Assembly (NCBI RefSeq): GCF_040580765.1
Contig: NZ_CP158687.1
Location: 1,178,001 to 1,242,000, forward strand
Length of the DNA stretch: 64,000 nt
DNA from: Lentibacter algarum
GTDB taxonomy: Bacteria; Pseudomonadota; Alphaproteobacteria; Rhodobacterales; Rhodobacteraceae
Direction of reading: 5' to 3'
A program made the position numbers and the translations under genes. This document shows positions 53,091-62,600 of this stretch, in pieces. Within the stretch, counting starts at the first letter, position 1. Each line of letters opens with the position of its first letter. Below the pieces are notes generated by a model. That model saw nothing but the letters and a program-made list of their open reading frames with translations, searched no databases and was not told the DNA's origin.

Positions 53091-54203
53091 GTGAAACAGG
53101 TCTTTTTATACGGAACGCTCCGGCACTTGGGGCTGCTTGAGATTGTCTTGGGGCATGTGCCGCACGACCGATTGAGCGCAGTGTCCCTTGATGGTTATCG
53201 TGTTGCGCGGGCCGAGGGGCATGATTTTCCACTCATTCTTGAGCAAACGGGAAGCTATTGCGACGGTTTGTTGCTGAGCGAGGTTACCCCTGAAGAGCAG
53301 GCGCGGCTTGATTACTATGAGCTTGGCTTTGGATATCGCCTTTTGCCCGTTGAGATTGCTGGGCAAGAAGCTCTGGTTTACTTTCCTGAGCCAGATCTCT
53401 GGCAAGCTGCCGAGCTTTGGAATCTTGCGGAATGGAGCGCTCTGCATTGGCCTGTGACACAACACTCGGCGCGCGAGATTATGGGATTGATGGGGCAGGT
53501 GGCTCCACATGAATTGGGGCGCTACTTCGGACGGATCAGAGCGCGCGCCTATTCGACCTTTCTTGCACAAAGTAACCCAAGCCCTGCGACACTGCGAGCG
53601 GCGCATTCCATCGAGAGCGTAACTCTGCACGGCGGGCGTTTGAGCCATATCGGGTATTTTCGAACCGATACGTTGCGCCTAAGCCATCCTCGTTACGACG
53701 GAAGGCAAAGCGATGAGATGGAGCGTGAAGTGTTTCTGACTGGGGACGCTGCACTCGTTTTGCCTTATGATCCTGTGCGAGATCGGGTTTTGATTATTGA
53801 ACAGTTTCGCATGGGGCCCTTGGGGCGCGGTGACCCACTGCCCTGGACACTTGAGCCGATTGCGGGGCGCGTGGATCTTGGGGAAATGCCAGAAGAGGCG
53901 GCTCGGCGGGAGTGTGTCGAGGAAGCAGGGCTCATCTTGGGCCAGCTTGAGCCTGTCGCGTCCTACTACCCGTCTCCTGGAGAGGTCAGCACATATTTCC
54001 ATACATTTATCGGTTTGTGCGATTTGCCCGATAGTGTCGCGGGAATGGGTGGCCTTGAGAGCGAGGCTGAAGACATTAAAAGCCACGTTCTGAGTTTTGA
54101 TGCGGCGGAAGCATTGATGAAAACCGGCGAGATAAATATCGGGCCTCTTTTGCACTTGTTGCTCTGGCTTAAGATAGAGCGAGAAAGGCTTCGGGCGGGA
54201 TAG
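53091..54203 (+). CDS. trgB: TrgB: gamma-glutamylcyclotransferase-like domain fused to NUDIX hydrolase
   Basis: A 370-residue two-domain protein. Residues 1-150 resemble the gamma-glutamylcyclotransferase/AIG2 fold (QVFLYGTLRHLGLLEIVLG, ending YFPEPDLW). Residues about 190-360 are a NUDIX hydrolase with the box GxxxxEEAARRECVEEAGL (here MPEEAARRECVEEAGLILG), which cleaves nucleoside diphosphates linked to another group, such as ADP-ribose. It lies 27 bp after trgA. The trgAB pair is known from tellurite resistance in R. sphaeroides; what each does is not established. Confidence 0.9.
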   Translation: MKQVFLYGTLRHLGLLEIVLGHVPHDRLSAVSLDGYRVARAEGHDFPLILEQTGSYCDGLLLSEVTPEEQARLDYYELGFGYRLLPVEIAGQEALVYFPEPDLWQAAELWNLAEWSALHWPVTQHSAREIMGLMGQVAPHELGRYFGRIRARAYSTFLAQSNPSPATLRAAHSIESVTLHGGRLSHIGYFRTDTLRLSHPRYDGRQSDEMEREVFLTGDAALVLPYDPVRDRVLIIEQFRMGPLGRGDPLPWTLEPIAGRVDLGEMPEEAARRECVEEAGLILGQLEPVASYYPSPGEVSTYFHTFIGLCDLPDSVAGMGGLESEAEDIKSHVLSFDAAEALMKTGEINIGPLLHLLLWLKIERERLRAG

Positions 54204-54315
54204 TTTTCTGCGAAGGGCCCCTTCTTTGGAACATGTGATTTTTGCGGGCTAAGTTGCTTGTGGTGCGGTGTTTGAAGCCCTAGGTTGTTGCGCATAACGC
54301 CCAAGGAGAGAGCCT

Positions 54316-55353
54316 ATGAAAATTGCACAAGATTTGGCGGAAGCCGTGGGCAACACGCCTTTGATCAGGCTCAGAAAAGTTAGCGAAGAGACGGGCTGTA
54401 ACATCTATGGCAAAGCCGAGTTTCTCAATCCGGGCCAGTCGGTCAAAGACCGTGCAGCGCTTTATATTATCAAAGATGCGATTGCGCGGGGAGAGCTGAA
54501 GCCAGGCGGCACGATTGTTGAAGGCACGGCAGGCAATACGGGTATTGGCCTTGCGCTTGTAGGGGCGTCAATGGGTTTTAAGACCGTTATTGTGATCCCC
54601 GAGACGCAAAGTGAAGAGAAAAAAGAGATGTTGCGCCTTGCGGGGGCCGAGCTTGTGCAAGTTCCTGCTGCGCCTTACCGCAATCCGAATAATTTTGTGC
54701 GTTATTCCGAGCGTCTGGCTCGGGAGCTGGCCAAGACAGAGCCCAACGGTGCAATTTGGGCGAACCAGTTTGATAATGTGGCCAACCGACAGGCGCATAT
54801 TGAAACCACTGGCCCTGAAATCTGGGACCAGACAGCTGGCAAGGTTGATGGGTTTATCTGCGCAGTTGGCTCGGGCGGTACACTTGTTGGTACAGGAATG
54901 GTCTTGCAGCCGAAGGGTGTAAAGATCGGGATTGCTGACCCAATGGGGGCTGGACTGTTTAGCTATTATACGACAGGTGAAATCAAGATGGAGGGCGGCT
55001 CGATTGCCGAAGGCATTGGGCAAGTACGCATCACCAAGAACCTTGAAGGCTTTACACCAGATATGGCCTATCAAGTGCCTGATGAAGAAGCTTTGCCTTA
55101 TGTATTTGATCTTTTGGCCGAGGAAGGGCTTTGCCTTGGAGGCTCCTCGGGCGTAAATATTGCTGGTGCTGTCCGTATGGCACGTGAAATGGGGCCAGGT
55201 CATACCATCGTGACGATCCTGTGCGATTATGGCACACGCTACCAGTCCAAGCTTTTTAACCCAGAATTTTTGCATGAAAAGGGCCTGCCTGTGCCTGAGT
55301 GGATGGAGCGCGCAGCGCGCGATATCCCAGATGTATTTGAGGAAACGGAATGA
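54316..55353 (+). CDS. cysK: Cysteine synthase A
   Basis: A 345-residue PLP enzyme making cysteine from O-acetylserine and sulfide. The Schiff-base Lys is in GQSVKDRAALYI, the Asn-containing TAGNTGIGLAL loop binds substrate, and GSGGTLVGTG and SGVN segments hold the phosphate. In R. sphaeroides cysK is part of the tellurite-resistance locus with trgAB. Its stop overlaps the start of the channel gene (ATGA). Confidence 0.95.
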   Translation: MKIAQDLAEAVGNTPLIRLRKVSEETGCNIYGKAEFLNPGQSVKDRAALYIIKDAIARGELKPGGTIVEGTAGNTGIGLALVGASMGFKTVIVIPETQSEEKKEMLRLAGAELVQVPAAPYRNPNNFVRYSERLARELAKTEPNGAIWANQFDNVANRQAHIETTGPEIWDQTAGKVDGFICAVGSGGTLVGTGMVLQPKGVKIGIADPMGAGLFSYYTTGEIKMEGGSIAEGIGQVRITKNLEGFTPDMAYQVPDEEALPYVFDLLAEEGLCLGGSSGVNIAGAVRMAREMGPGHTIVTILCDYGTRYQSKLFNPEFLHEKGLPVPEWMERAARDIPDVFEETE

Positions 55354-57776
55354 TCTTGAAACACCTTCTTTTCCGAGGCTTACCGGCGCTTATTGTTGCG
55401 TTGATGCTTCTGGGTACGCCGACTTTGGCGCAGACTGGAAATGGAGCGAAGCCTGATTACGATGCATGGCAGACGTTGGCCACGCGCATTGAAGATGCTG
55501 TCGAAGCGGGACGCGCCTCAGACACCGTCCTGGAGAACCTGCGCAATGATCTGACCAGCTGGCGTGCTGATTTTGTTGGGGCAAAAGATCTGAATGTGCG
55601 CACAATTGCGGCGGTTCAGGCGCAGATATCTGCACTCGGTCCTGCGCCTGAGACGGGTCTGGAGCCAGATGAAATTGCGGCGCAAAGAGAGACATTAAAC
55701 GCAAGGCTTGCAGAGCTAGAAGCCCCGCGCAAGCGGGCGGAAGTGGCGCAGAGCCGTGCGGATGCGCTCATTGGTGAAATTGACCGTATCCTGTCAGAGA
55801 GACAAACGAATGCTTTCTTGGAACGAGGGCCAAGCCCGCTCAACCCGACCCTGTGGTCGCGTGGCTGGGGCACTTTCAAGAACTCGCTTGTCAGCACACG
55901 TGGGGAGATTGTCAGCAGTTGGAACAATCCGAACCAACGTGAGGCGTTTATTAGCAATTTGCCTCGGTTCATTGCGATTGTAGCGGTTTCTATTGTCTTT
56001 TTGCTACTTGGCTGGCGTTGGGTTCGTGCGCTGAGCGAGCGTTTTGTGCGCCAGCGCAGCACGGCGAGAGGGTGGCTGACGGCGTTCGTGCTTTCCGTGG
56101 TACAGCTTGGTGTTGCAACGCTCGGTTTGTTTGGTTTGGCGATTGCTGTCTATTATTCCGAGCTGGTTGGTCTGAGGATCGATCCGTTGCTTGGTGCAGT
56201 GATCGAAGGGGGCTTCTTTATCATAGTCTCGGTTTGGTTGAGCGCCTTTGTCTTTGCGCCCGCAGATCGTAGCTTTCATAGTTTTTCTTTGACAGAGGCT
56301 CAAAATACCAAGGGCCGATATATTGTGATCGGTCTCGGTATTGTCTTCGGTCTGAGCTTTGTTCTGGATGAGTTCTCTCGTTACGACAGCTGGTCGAGCA
56401 GCACGAATGCTGTTGTCTATTTCCCGCTTGTGATCTCGGGTGGCTATTTGCTGTGGCGGCTTGGACGTCTTCTTCGGCTCCATTCTGCTGCAGTTGTTGC
56501 AGCGGCCAGTGCTGACGAAGTGCCACGCTATGTGGACCGCATGTACGGGCTTTTGGGGCGTGTTATTATTCTGGCGGGCCTTGGTGGGGCCTTTATCGCG
56601 GCTGTTGGCTATTTTGAGGCTGGCAGAACAATTGTTTTCCAATCCATTGAAACACTTGTGCTTATTGCTTTCCTTATCCTTGCTCAGCGCGTGGTGGCGG
56701 AGCTTTGGGTTGTGGTGAGGCGCGGGGCGGATGATGCTCGCGATGGGCTGTTACCGACGCTCTCGGGCTTTGTTCTGCTGTTGGTGGCTTTGCCGCAGTT
56801 CTTCCGAATTTGGGGCACAAGTGATGCGCGGATTTCCGAGTTTTGGAGTTCAGCGCGAGAGGGGGTTACTGTTGGTGATACTAAGATCACAGCAGGGGCC
56901 TTCCTGACTTTTGCGATTGTTTTTTCGATTGGTTACATAGTTACGCGCGTGTTGCAGGGCGCCTTGAAAAATACCGTTCTCCCCAAAACCAAGATGGATA
57001 TTGGCGGCCAGAACGCTCTTGTTTCTGGTGTTGGGTATATTGGGATATTCTTGGCCGCTCTCGCCGCCATCACTGGCGCAGGGATTGATCTTTCGAGCCT
57101 CGCGATTGTGGCTGGTGCGCTTTCAGTCGGGATTGGTTTTGGTCTCCAGAATATCGTGTCAAACTTTGTCTCTGGGATCATTCTTCTGATTGAGCGTCCA
57201 ATATCTGAGGGAGACTGGATTGAAGTGGGCGGAACCCATGGTACCGTTCGCGATATTTCTGTGCGCTCAACGCGCATTGAGACGTTTGATCGCTCAGATG
57301 TTATCTTGCCGAATGCGGATTTGATCAGTGGTAAGGTGACCAACTACACCCGCGGAAATACCGTTGGGCGCGTGATTGTTCCTGTTGGCGTTGCCTATGG
57401 TAACGACACGCGCAAGATTGAGAAAATCTTGTTTGAAATTGCAGAAGAGCATCCGATGGTCTTGGCGAACCCAAAGCCAAATGTGATCTTCCAAGGGTTT
57501 GGGGCGGATAGCCTTGATTTTGAAATTCGTGCGATTTTGCGAGATGTGAATTTTGTTCTCTCGGTCAGGTCTGACATGAACCATGAAATTGCGCGCCGCT
57601 TTAAAGAAGAGGGTGTGGAAATTCCGTTCAGCCAGCGTGATATTTGGATCCGCAATCCAGAAGCGCTTGTCCCGTCAGTGCCGCGGGCTGAGGCAAAGCC
57701 GCCAAAAGCCGCGAAGCCAAAGGTAAGTCGTGCTAAGAGTACGTCAGACGACGATAAGAACGGAGGCGGTAAATGA
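55350..57776 (+). CDS. Large MscS-type mechanosensitive channel with DUF3772 N-terminus
   Basis: An 808-residue inner membrane protein. A signal-like helix is followed by a periplasmic coiled-coil DUF3772 region (about 30-150), then about eight to ten membrane helices, and finally the MscS pore and beta domain (ALSVGIGFGLQNIVSNFVSG, then EGDWIEVGGTHGTVRDISVR). It opens under membrane tension to release solutes on hypo-osmotic shock. A charged Lys/Ala tail ends it. It overlaps cysK and the alanyl-tRNA editing gene at both ends (ATGA). Confidence 0.92.
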   Translation: MILKHLLFRGLPALIVALMLLGTPTLAQTGNGAKPDYDAWQTLATRIEDAVEAGRASDTVLENLRNDLTSWRADFVGAKDLNVRTIAAVQAQISALGPAPETGLEPDEIAAQRETLNARLAELEAPRKRAEVAQSRADALIGEIDRILSERQTNAFLERGPSPLNPTLWSRGWGTFKNSLVSTRGEIVSSWNNPNQREAFISNLPRFIAIVAVSIVFLLLGWRWVRALSERFVRQRSTARGWLTAFVLSVVQLGVATLGLFGLAIAVYYSELVGLRIDPLLGAVIEGGFFIIVSVWLSAFVFAPADRSFHSFSLTEAQNTKGRYIVIGLGIVFGLSFVLDEFSRYDSWSSSTNAVVYFPLVISGGYLLWRLGRLLRLHSAAVVAAASADEVPRYVDRMYGLLGRVIILAGLGGAFIAAVGYFEAGRTIVFQSIETLVLIAFLILAQRVVAELWVVVRRGADDARDGLLPTLSGFVLLLVALPQFFRIWGTSDARISEFWSSAREGVTVGDTKITAGAFLTFAIVFSIGYIVTRVLQGALKNTVLPKTKMDIGGQNALVSGVGYIGIFLAALAAITGAGIDLSSLAIVAGALSVGIGFGLQNIVSNFVSGIILLIERPISEGDWIEVGGTHGTVRDISVRSTRIETFDRSDVILPNADLISGKVTNYTRGNTVGRVIVPVGVAYGNDTRKIEKILFEIAEEHPMVLANPKPNVIFQGFGADSLDFEIRAILRDVNFVLSVRSDMNHEIARRFKEEGVEIPFSQRDIWIRNPEALVPSVPRAEAKPPKAAKPKVSRAKSTSDDDKNGGGK

Positions 57777-58489
57777 CCGAGGCCTTATTTCGCGAGGACG
57801 CTTATCTAAGAGATATGGCCGCCACAGTTGTTGCCCATACTGCCGAGGGCGGGATTGTGCTGGATCGTTCTATTTTCTATCCGACAGGTGGTGGGCAGCC
57901 TGGGGACAGTGGCAGCGTCGTTTGGGATGGCAAAGAGCTTGAGATTGCGACGACTGTTAAAGGCGATGGTGAGGCGATTGTGCTTGTGCCAGCCGCGCCT
58001 ATGGCTTTGCCACATGTGGGTGTGAAGCTTGTCCAGCATCTTGATTGGGAGCGTCGCCATAGACTCATGCGGATGCATACGGCCTTGCATCTTTTATCAG
58101 TGATTTTGCCACTGCCCGTAACCGGAGGGCAGATTGGCGCGGAAAAGGGGCGGCTTGATTTCTTGATGCCAGAACCGCCAGAAGACCGTGATGCCGTTGA
58201 GGCGGCGCTCAATGCACTCGTGGACAGCGATTTGCCAGTGAGCCAGTCTTGGATCAGTGAAGCTGAACTGGAAGCCAATCCGTCGCTTGTGAAAACCATG
58301 AGTGTTGCGCCGCCACGCGGGCGTGGGGCAATTCGCCTTGTTCAGATCGGTGAGGGTAGTGAAGTGATTGATTTGCAGCCCTGCGGCGGAACCCATGTGG
58401 CCCGCACCAGCGAGATCGGTGGCTTGCGTCTTGGTAAGATTGAAAGCAAGGGCAAACAGAACCGTCGCGTGAACCTGCATTTGATGTGA
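57773..58489 (+). CDS. alaX: Alanyl-tRNA editing protein (AlaX type)
   Basis: A 238-residue free-standing editing domain that hydrolyses Ser- or Gly-mischarged tRNA-Ala. Zinc-site motifs are RMHTALHLL and CGGTHVARTSEIG. The translation-factor-like opening (RSIFYPTGGGQPGDSG) matches AlaX. It overlaps the channel gene by four bases and lies 54 bp upstream of tRNA-Ser, a placement that may be coincidental. Confidence 0.93.
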   Translation: MTEALFREDAYLRDMAATVVAHTAEGGIVLDRSIFYPTGGGQPGDSGSVVWDGKELEIATTVKGDGEAIVLVPAAPMALPHVGVKLVQHLDWERRHRLMRMHTALHLLSVILPLPVTGGQIGAEKGRLDFLMPEPPEDRDAVEAALNALVDSDLPVSQSWISEAELEANPSLVKTMSVAPPRGRGAIRLVQIGEGSEVIDLQPCGGTHVARTSEIGGLRLGKIESKGKQNRRVNLHLM

Positions 58490-58543
58490 AGATTGGGCAG
58501 TTTGGGCTTGCAGGCCCACCTGCTTCTTCGATAAACGGACCTC

Positions 58544-58633
58544 GGACAGGTGGCCGAGTGGTCGAAGGCGCGCGCCTGGAAAGTGCGTAGGCGGGTGACC
58601 GTCTCGAGGGTTCGAATCCCTTCCTGTCCGCCA
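58544..58633 (+). tRNA. tRNA-Ser (GGA)
   Basis: A 90-nt cloverleaf with long variable arm. The acceptor stem GGACAGG pairs with CCTGTCC, anticodon loop CTGGAAA (GGA), T arm GGTTCGAATCC and encoded CCA. Confidence 0.95.
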
Positions 58634-58657
58634 CTTACACTTGCCAAAACAGATGAT

Positions 58658-58683
58658 GGGCCCTTATGGGGCCCTTTTTTCTT
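58658..58683 (+). terminator. Terminator downstream of tRNA-Ser
   Basis: The stem GGGCCC/GGGCCC with loop TTATG is followed by six T residues and a further pyrimidine tract. Confidence 0.85.
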
Positions 58684-58929
58684 TTGGTTTCAAAGGGGTT
58701 TAACCGTTGCGACCGCCCTTCGGAGACTGGCTAAATACCCAAAATCGGTCTCTGAACCCGCTTTGTCTCTAACCGACCGCCCTTGGCCTTCAGAAGGGCG
58801 CATTCAAAAAGTATATTATTTTCAATGTTTTGGTGTTTTTGAGGGAGCGCCCTTTTCGAAGTCTCAAGCGGTATCGAAACACGATGCAAACCGCGGGACG
58901 GGTCTTTGGGCGGTCGTTTTGGGCTGAAT

Positions 58930-59009
58930 GCAGACATTCGCTGCGATTTGTTCCGAGGTCTGCTTTGCGGGACTTTGCAGACTTTCGCTGCAGCTGCGCC
59001 AAAGTCTGC
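58930..59009. repeat. Cluster of GCAGAC/GTCTGC direct and inverted repeats
   Basis: GCAGACATTCGCTGC (58930-58944) and GCAGACTTTCGCTGC (58977-58991) differ at one base. Inverted GTCTGC words lie at 58958 and 59004. It could fold into alternating hairpins. Confidence 0.7.
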
Positions 59010-59108
59010 TCTGGCGTAGCTAGACATGATACCTAATGCTCGAGAGCATGGTTGTTTTTAACTGCCGCCTGATAACAATGCTGAAGTCAGCCCGCCGCCA
59101 AAATTTGG

Positions 59109-59693
59109 CTACATCTGCGGAATTTTCTCGTCCCGCGCGGCGAAGTCCACGATTTGAGCGATCCGTTTGGCCCGGGTCGGAGGTGTTTTGGCCTGTTTCA
59201 CCCAGCGCAATAGATTGCGCCGGTACGATGGCGCGCTTTTGTCAAAATTTTTGGCTGCGAGCGGCAAGGCATCGAGTGCCGCGCGCAAATCGTCAGGAAC
59301 GATCAGCGCATCCACATCGGCCCAGTAATCCCACAATCCGTTCGCTTTGGACGCCTCGATTGAGTGCAAGCCCGCGTCGGTCATGCGACCCTCTTTGATC
59401 AGCTTTGCCGCACGCTCCTTATAACTTTTGGCCCAGGCTTGCGTGTGCCGCGGCCCGATGATCTGCATGGTGCGCTCGTCGTCCAGCTTGCGCCGGATGC
59501 CGTCGATCCAACCGAAGGCGATCACCTCGTCCAAGATGTCTTGGGTGGATACAAATTTGTTGGGTACGTTTTTCTTGAACGTCACCAACCAGACGTTTTC
59601 TGACTGCGCGTGATGTGCCGTAAGCCACGCGCGCAGCTCTGACACGGACGCCACCTGCACCTTTTCAAACCGCTCTGTCGGAATGCCGGCCAT
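59109..59693 (-). CDS. YdeI/OmpD-associated family protein
   Basis: A 194-residue protein of the YdeI family, with WLTAHHAQSENVWLVTFKK, DILDEVIAFGWIDGIRRKLD and the C-terminal KRIAQIVDFAARDEK block. Members are annotated bacteriocin-protection or stress proteins, but function is poorly known. Its start overlaps the RND transporter stop (TAATG), so it is the last gene of that operon. Confidence 0.85.
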   Translation of the reverse strand: MAGIPTERFEKVQVASVSELRAWLTAHHAQSENVWLVTFKKNVPNKFVSTQDILDEVIAFGWIDGIRRKLDDERTMQIIGPRHTQAWAKSYKERAAKLIKEGRMTDAGLHSIEASKANGLWDYWADVDALIVPDDLRAALDALPLAAKNFDKSAPSYRRNLLRWVKQAKTPPTRAKRIAQIVDFAARDEKIPQM

Positions 59694-62600
59694 TACGGTG
59701 TCGCCATCGCAAGAGCGGCGCGTTTGTCCGCGCGCCGTTCTTTGCCCAGATAGGTGTGATAGAGGACCGGAACCCCAATCAACGTCAAAATGGACGCAAA
59801 GCCCAAGCCGCCCATGATCGTAACCGCCATCGCGGCAAAGAACCCGTCGGCCAACAGTGGCAACATGCCCAGAATTGTCGTGCCTGCGGCCAAGACGACG
59901 GGGCGCAGACGACTGACGCTGGCGGTGATGATCGCCTTATCCTGCGCCAACCCTTCGGCCTTTTGGGCATCAATTTCTTCGACAAGAACAATCGCGTTCT
60001 TGATCAACATTCCCGACAACGACAACAGCCCCAGCATTGCGGTAAAACTGAAAGCAAGGTTCGTATATAGCAGCCCAAGCGCCACCCCGTTCAATGCCAT
60101 CGGAACAATGGTCCAGATCACGGCGGTCTGGCGCAGCTTACCAAAGAGCAAAAGGGTAATCAGCAGCATTGTCCCAAAGGCCAGCGGCATTTGGCGGCCA
60201 AGCGATGCCTGCGCTTCACCCGCGCTTTCAAACTCGCCACCCCATTCAAACCGATAGCCCAACGGCAGCTCAATGGCTTCGATCAGCGGCCTGACTTCGG
60301 CAAAGACAGTTGGTGGGGTCAGCCCGTCAATGACGTTGGCTTGGACTGTGATCGTCGCCAAACGATTGCGCCGCTCGATCACAGGATCTTCTGCGACGAC
60401 GATGAAGCCGTCAATCACTTGGCTCAGCGGCAGATAGCCACCAATGGCATTTGAATAGACGATTTGGTCCAAAAGCTGGCCGTCCCGTGCAGTTTCGGCG
60501 CGCGGTGTGCGCACGATGATGTCGATCAGGCGGTCGCGTTCGCGGTATGTCCCCGCGGTGATACCGTTGGTGGCAAGGGCGATGGCGTTGGCCAAATCAC
60601 TGCGCGCAATTCCGGCCGCTTGGGCACGATCTTCGGCATAGATTGGGCGGGTGACAATTTCGCGTTCGCGCCAATCACTGTGTTCCGAATGAAGCAGGGA
60701 CGTTGCATCGCGCAAAATACCCTCAGCTTGTTCGGCCAATGCGCGCAAGACCTGCGGATCAGGGCCAGAAAAACGCGCCTCGATGTCCGAGCTGACGGGC
60801 GGGCCATAAATGATACGTTTTGTTTGCAGCTCTGCCCATGGCAAGGCTTCAATCCCAAACTGATCAAGGTCAGCACGCAGTGCCGGGATTGCCGCGTCCG
60901 TTGTGGCGCGGATAACCAATTGTCCATAGGAACTGTCGCGACGCGCAGGATTGTAGGTCAGGATGAAACGGGTCAGGCCTTGCCCGATTGTGGCTGTCAC
61001 CGCTTCCACGTCATCGCGCGCCAAAAGCCAGTCTTCGATCACGGCCAGATCATTGGACACCTCCTCGATGGCCGTTCCCTGAGCGGCCTTGTATTCCAAA
61101 TAGAACAGCGGCGTCGTTGCGGGTGGAAAGAACTGCTGTTTGACCTGCCCAAATGCCATCACGCAGGCAACTGTCGTCCCGATCAGGCCCGCAATCACCA
61201 ACCAACGCAGCTTGAGCGCCCAACGCACCAAACCGCCATATGCGCGAAAGACGGGGCCATTATAGCCCGTATCATCCCCCACCAGCCCGCCGGTTTTGAA
61301 CAGGTAATGACCCAACAAAGGCGTCACCGTTACGGCGATAATCCATGATAACGCCAGCGATATCGCGATAACGGCAAACAGTGAGAACATGAACTCGCCC
61401 GTGGCATCTGGCGACAAACCGATGCCCGCAAATGCCATAATCCCGATGACTGTCGCGCCTAACAATGGAATTTGTGTCTTTTTGGACGCCGTGTCTGCCG
61501 CCTCACGCGAGTTTCGCCCCTTGCGCATTTCCTGTTGCATACCTTCGGCAATGACGATGCCATTGTCGACCAACATGCCCATCGCGATGATCAGCGCACC
61601 AAGGCTGATGCGTTCAACTTTGACATCGAACAAATACATAAAAAAGAAGGTCGAGGTCACAGTGAGCAACAGGGAAACACCCACCACCACAGCGGCGCGC
61701 GGCCCCATAAACATCGCAAGCACGCCAATGACCACACCGACAGACATCGCCAGCGAGATTAGGAAACTGCTGTTGGCCTCATCAACGACGCGGTGTTGCT
61801 CATAGATTGGCGTGACGCTCACACCGACGGGGAGAAGGCCTTCTAGCACCGCCAATTCCGCCTCAACGCGCTGACCGACGGTGACAATGTTTTCCGACAA
61901 CAGCCCCGACACACCGAGGGTAAACACCTCTTGGCCGTTGTGGCGCAAGATGTGTTCAGGTTCATCAACACGACCCCGGCTAACCTCGGCAATGTCCAGA
62001 AGGTTCAGAACCTCGCCCTGAAACCCGAACGTCAGGCCGCTGATTTCGCTGACGCTATCCTCGGCAGAGGGTCCTTGGATCCTTAAATTAGCGCTGCCAT
62101 TCGCCACAAAACCAGTGGGGTTGATGGCCGTCGACGCACTGATTGCGCCGATGATCAAATTGGGATCAATGCCCAAGGAGGATACAACCTGCGACGAGGG
62201 TTCTACGAAAATCGCTTCTTCCGGTAGCCCTTGGATTTCAACATTGGCGACCCCTCCAACGGTCAATAGATCGCGGCGCATGAAGGTTGCGATATCCCAG
62301 ATTTCAGCATCTGAAAATCCGGGCGCAGACACCGCGTAAAGAATTCCGAACACGTCACCAAAGTCGTCATTTACGATTGACGGCAAGGCCCCTGCTGGCA
62401 GCCCTTGCTGCGCATCAGCGACACGATCACGAAGATCATCCCAAATCTGGGGGAGCTCATCTCTGCCGAATTGATCCTCCACCTCGACCTCAATGACCGA
62501 ACTGCCGAAGGTATTGCGTGATGACACGGTCTTGATTTCGTCCATCTGCTGGATTTCAGCCTCGAGAACTTCGGAAATTTCTGCGGCAACCTCTGACGCA

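Larger units (their letters stand above)
58634..59108. other. Gene-poor region with GCAGAC/GTCTGC repeats and a tRNA-downstream terminator
   Basis: No supportable protein gene in 475 bp. A terminator lies at 58658-58683. A run richer in A and T (about 58800-58850) precedes a cluster of four GCAGAC/GTCTGC words (58930, 58958, 58977, 59004), two of them inside near-identical 15-mers. Similar short repeats are scattered between genes in roseobacter genomes, but this cannot be verified here. Confidence 0.55.

Noticed and set aside
58930..59009. Insertion-sequence end or transposon remnant
   Set aside because: No transposase frame or matched terminal repeats with target duplication were found; it is called a repeat cluster only.
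60464..61348. A 294-codon plus-strand frame over the RND permease
   Set aside because: Antisense to a well-supported pump; no motif or ribosome site.
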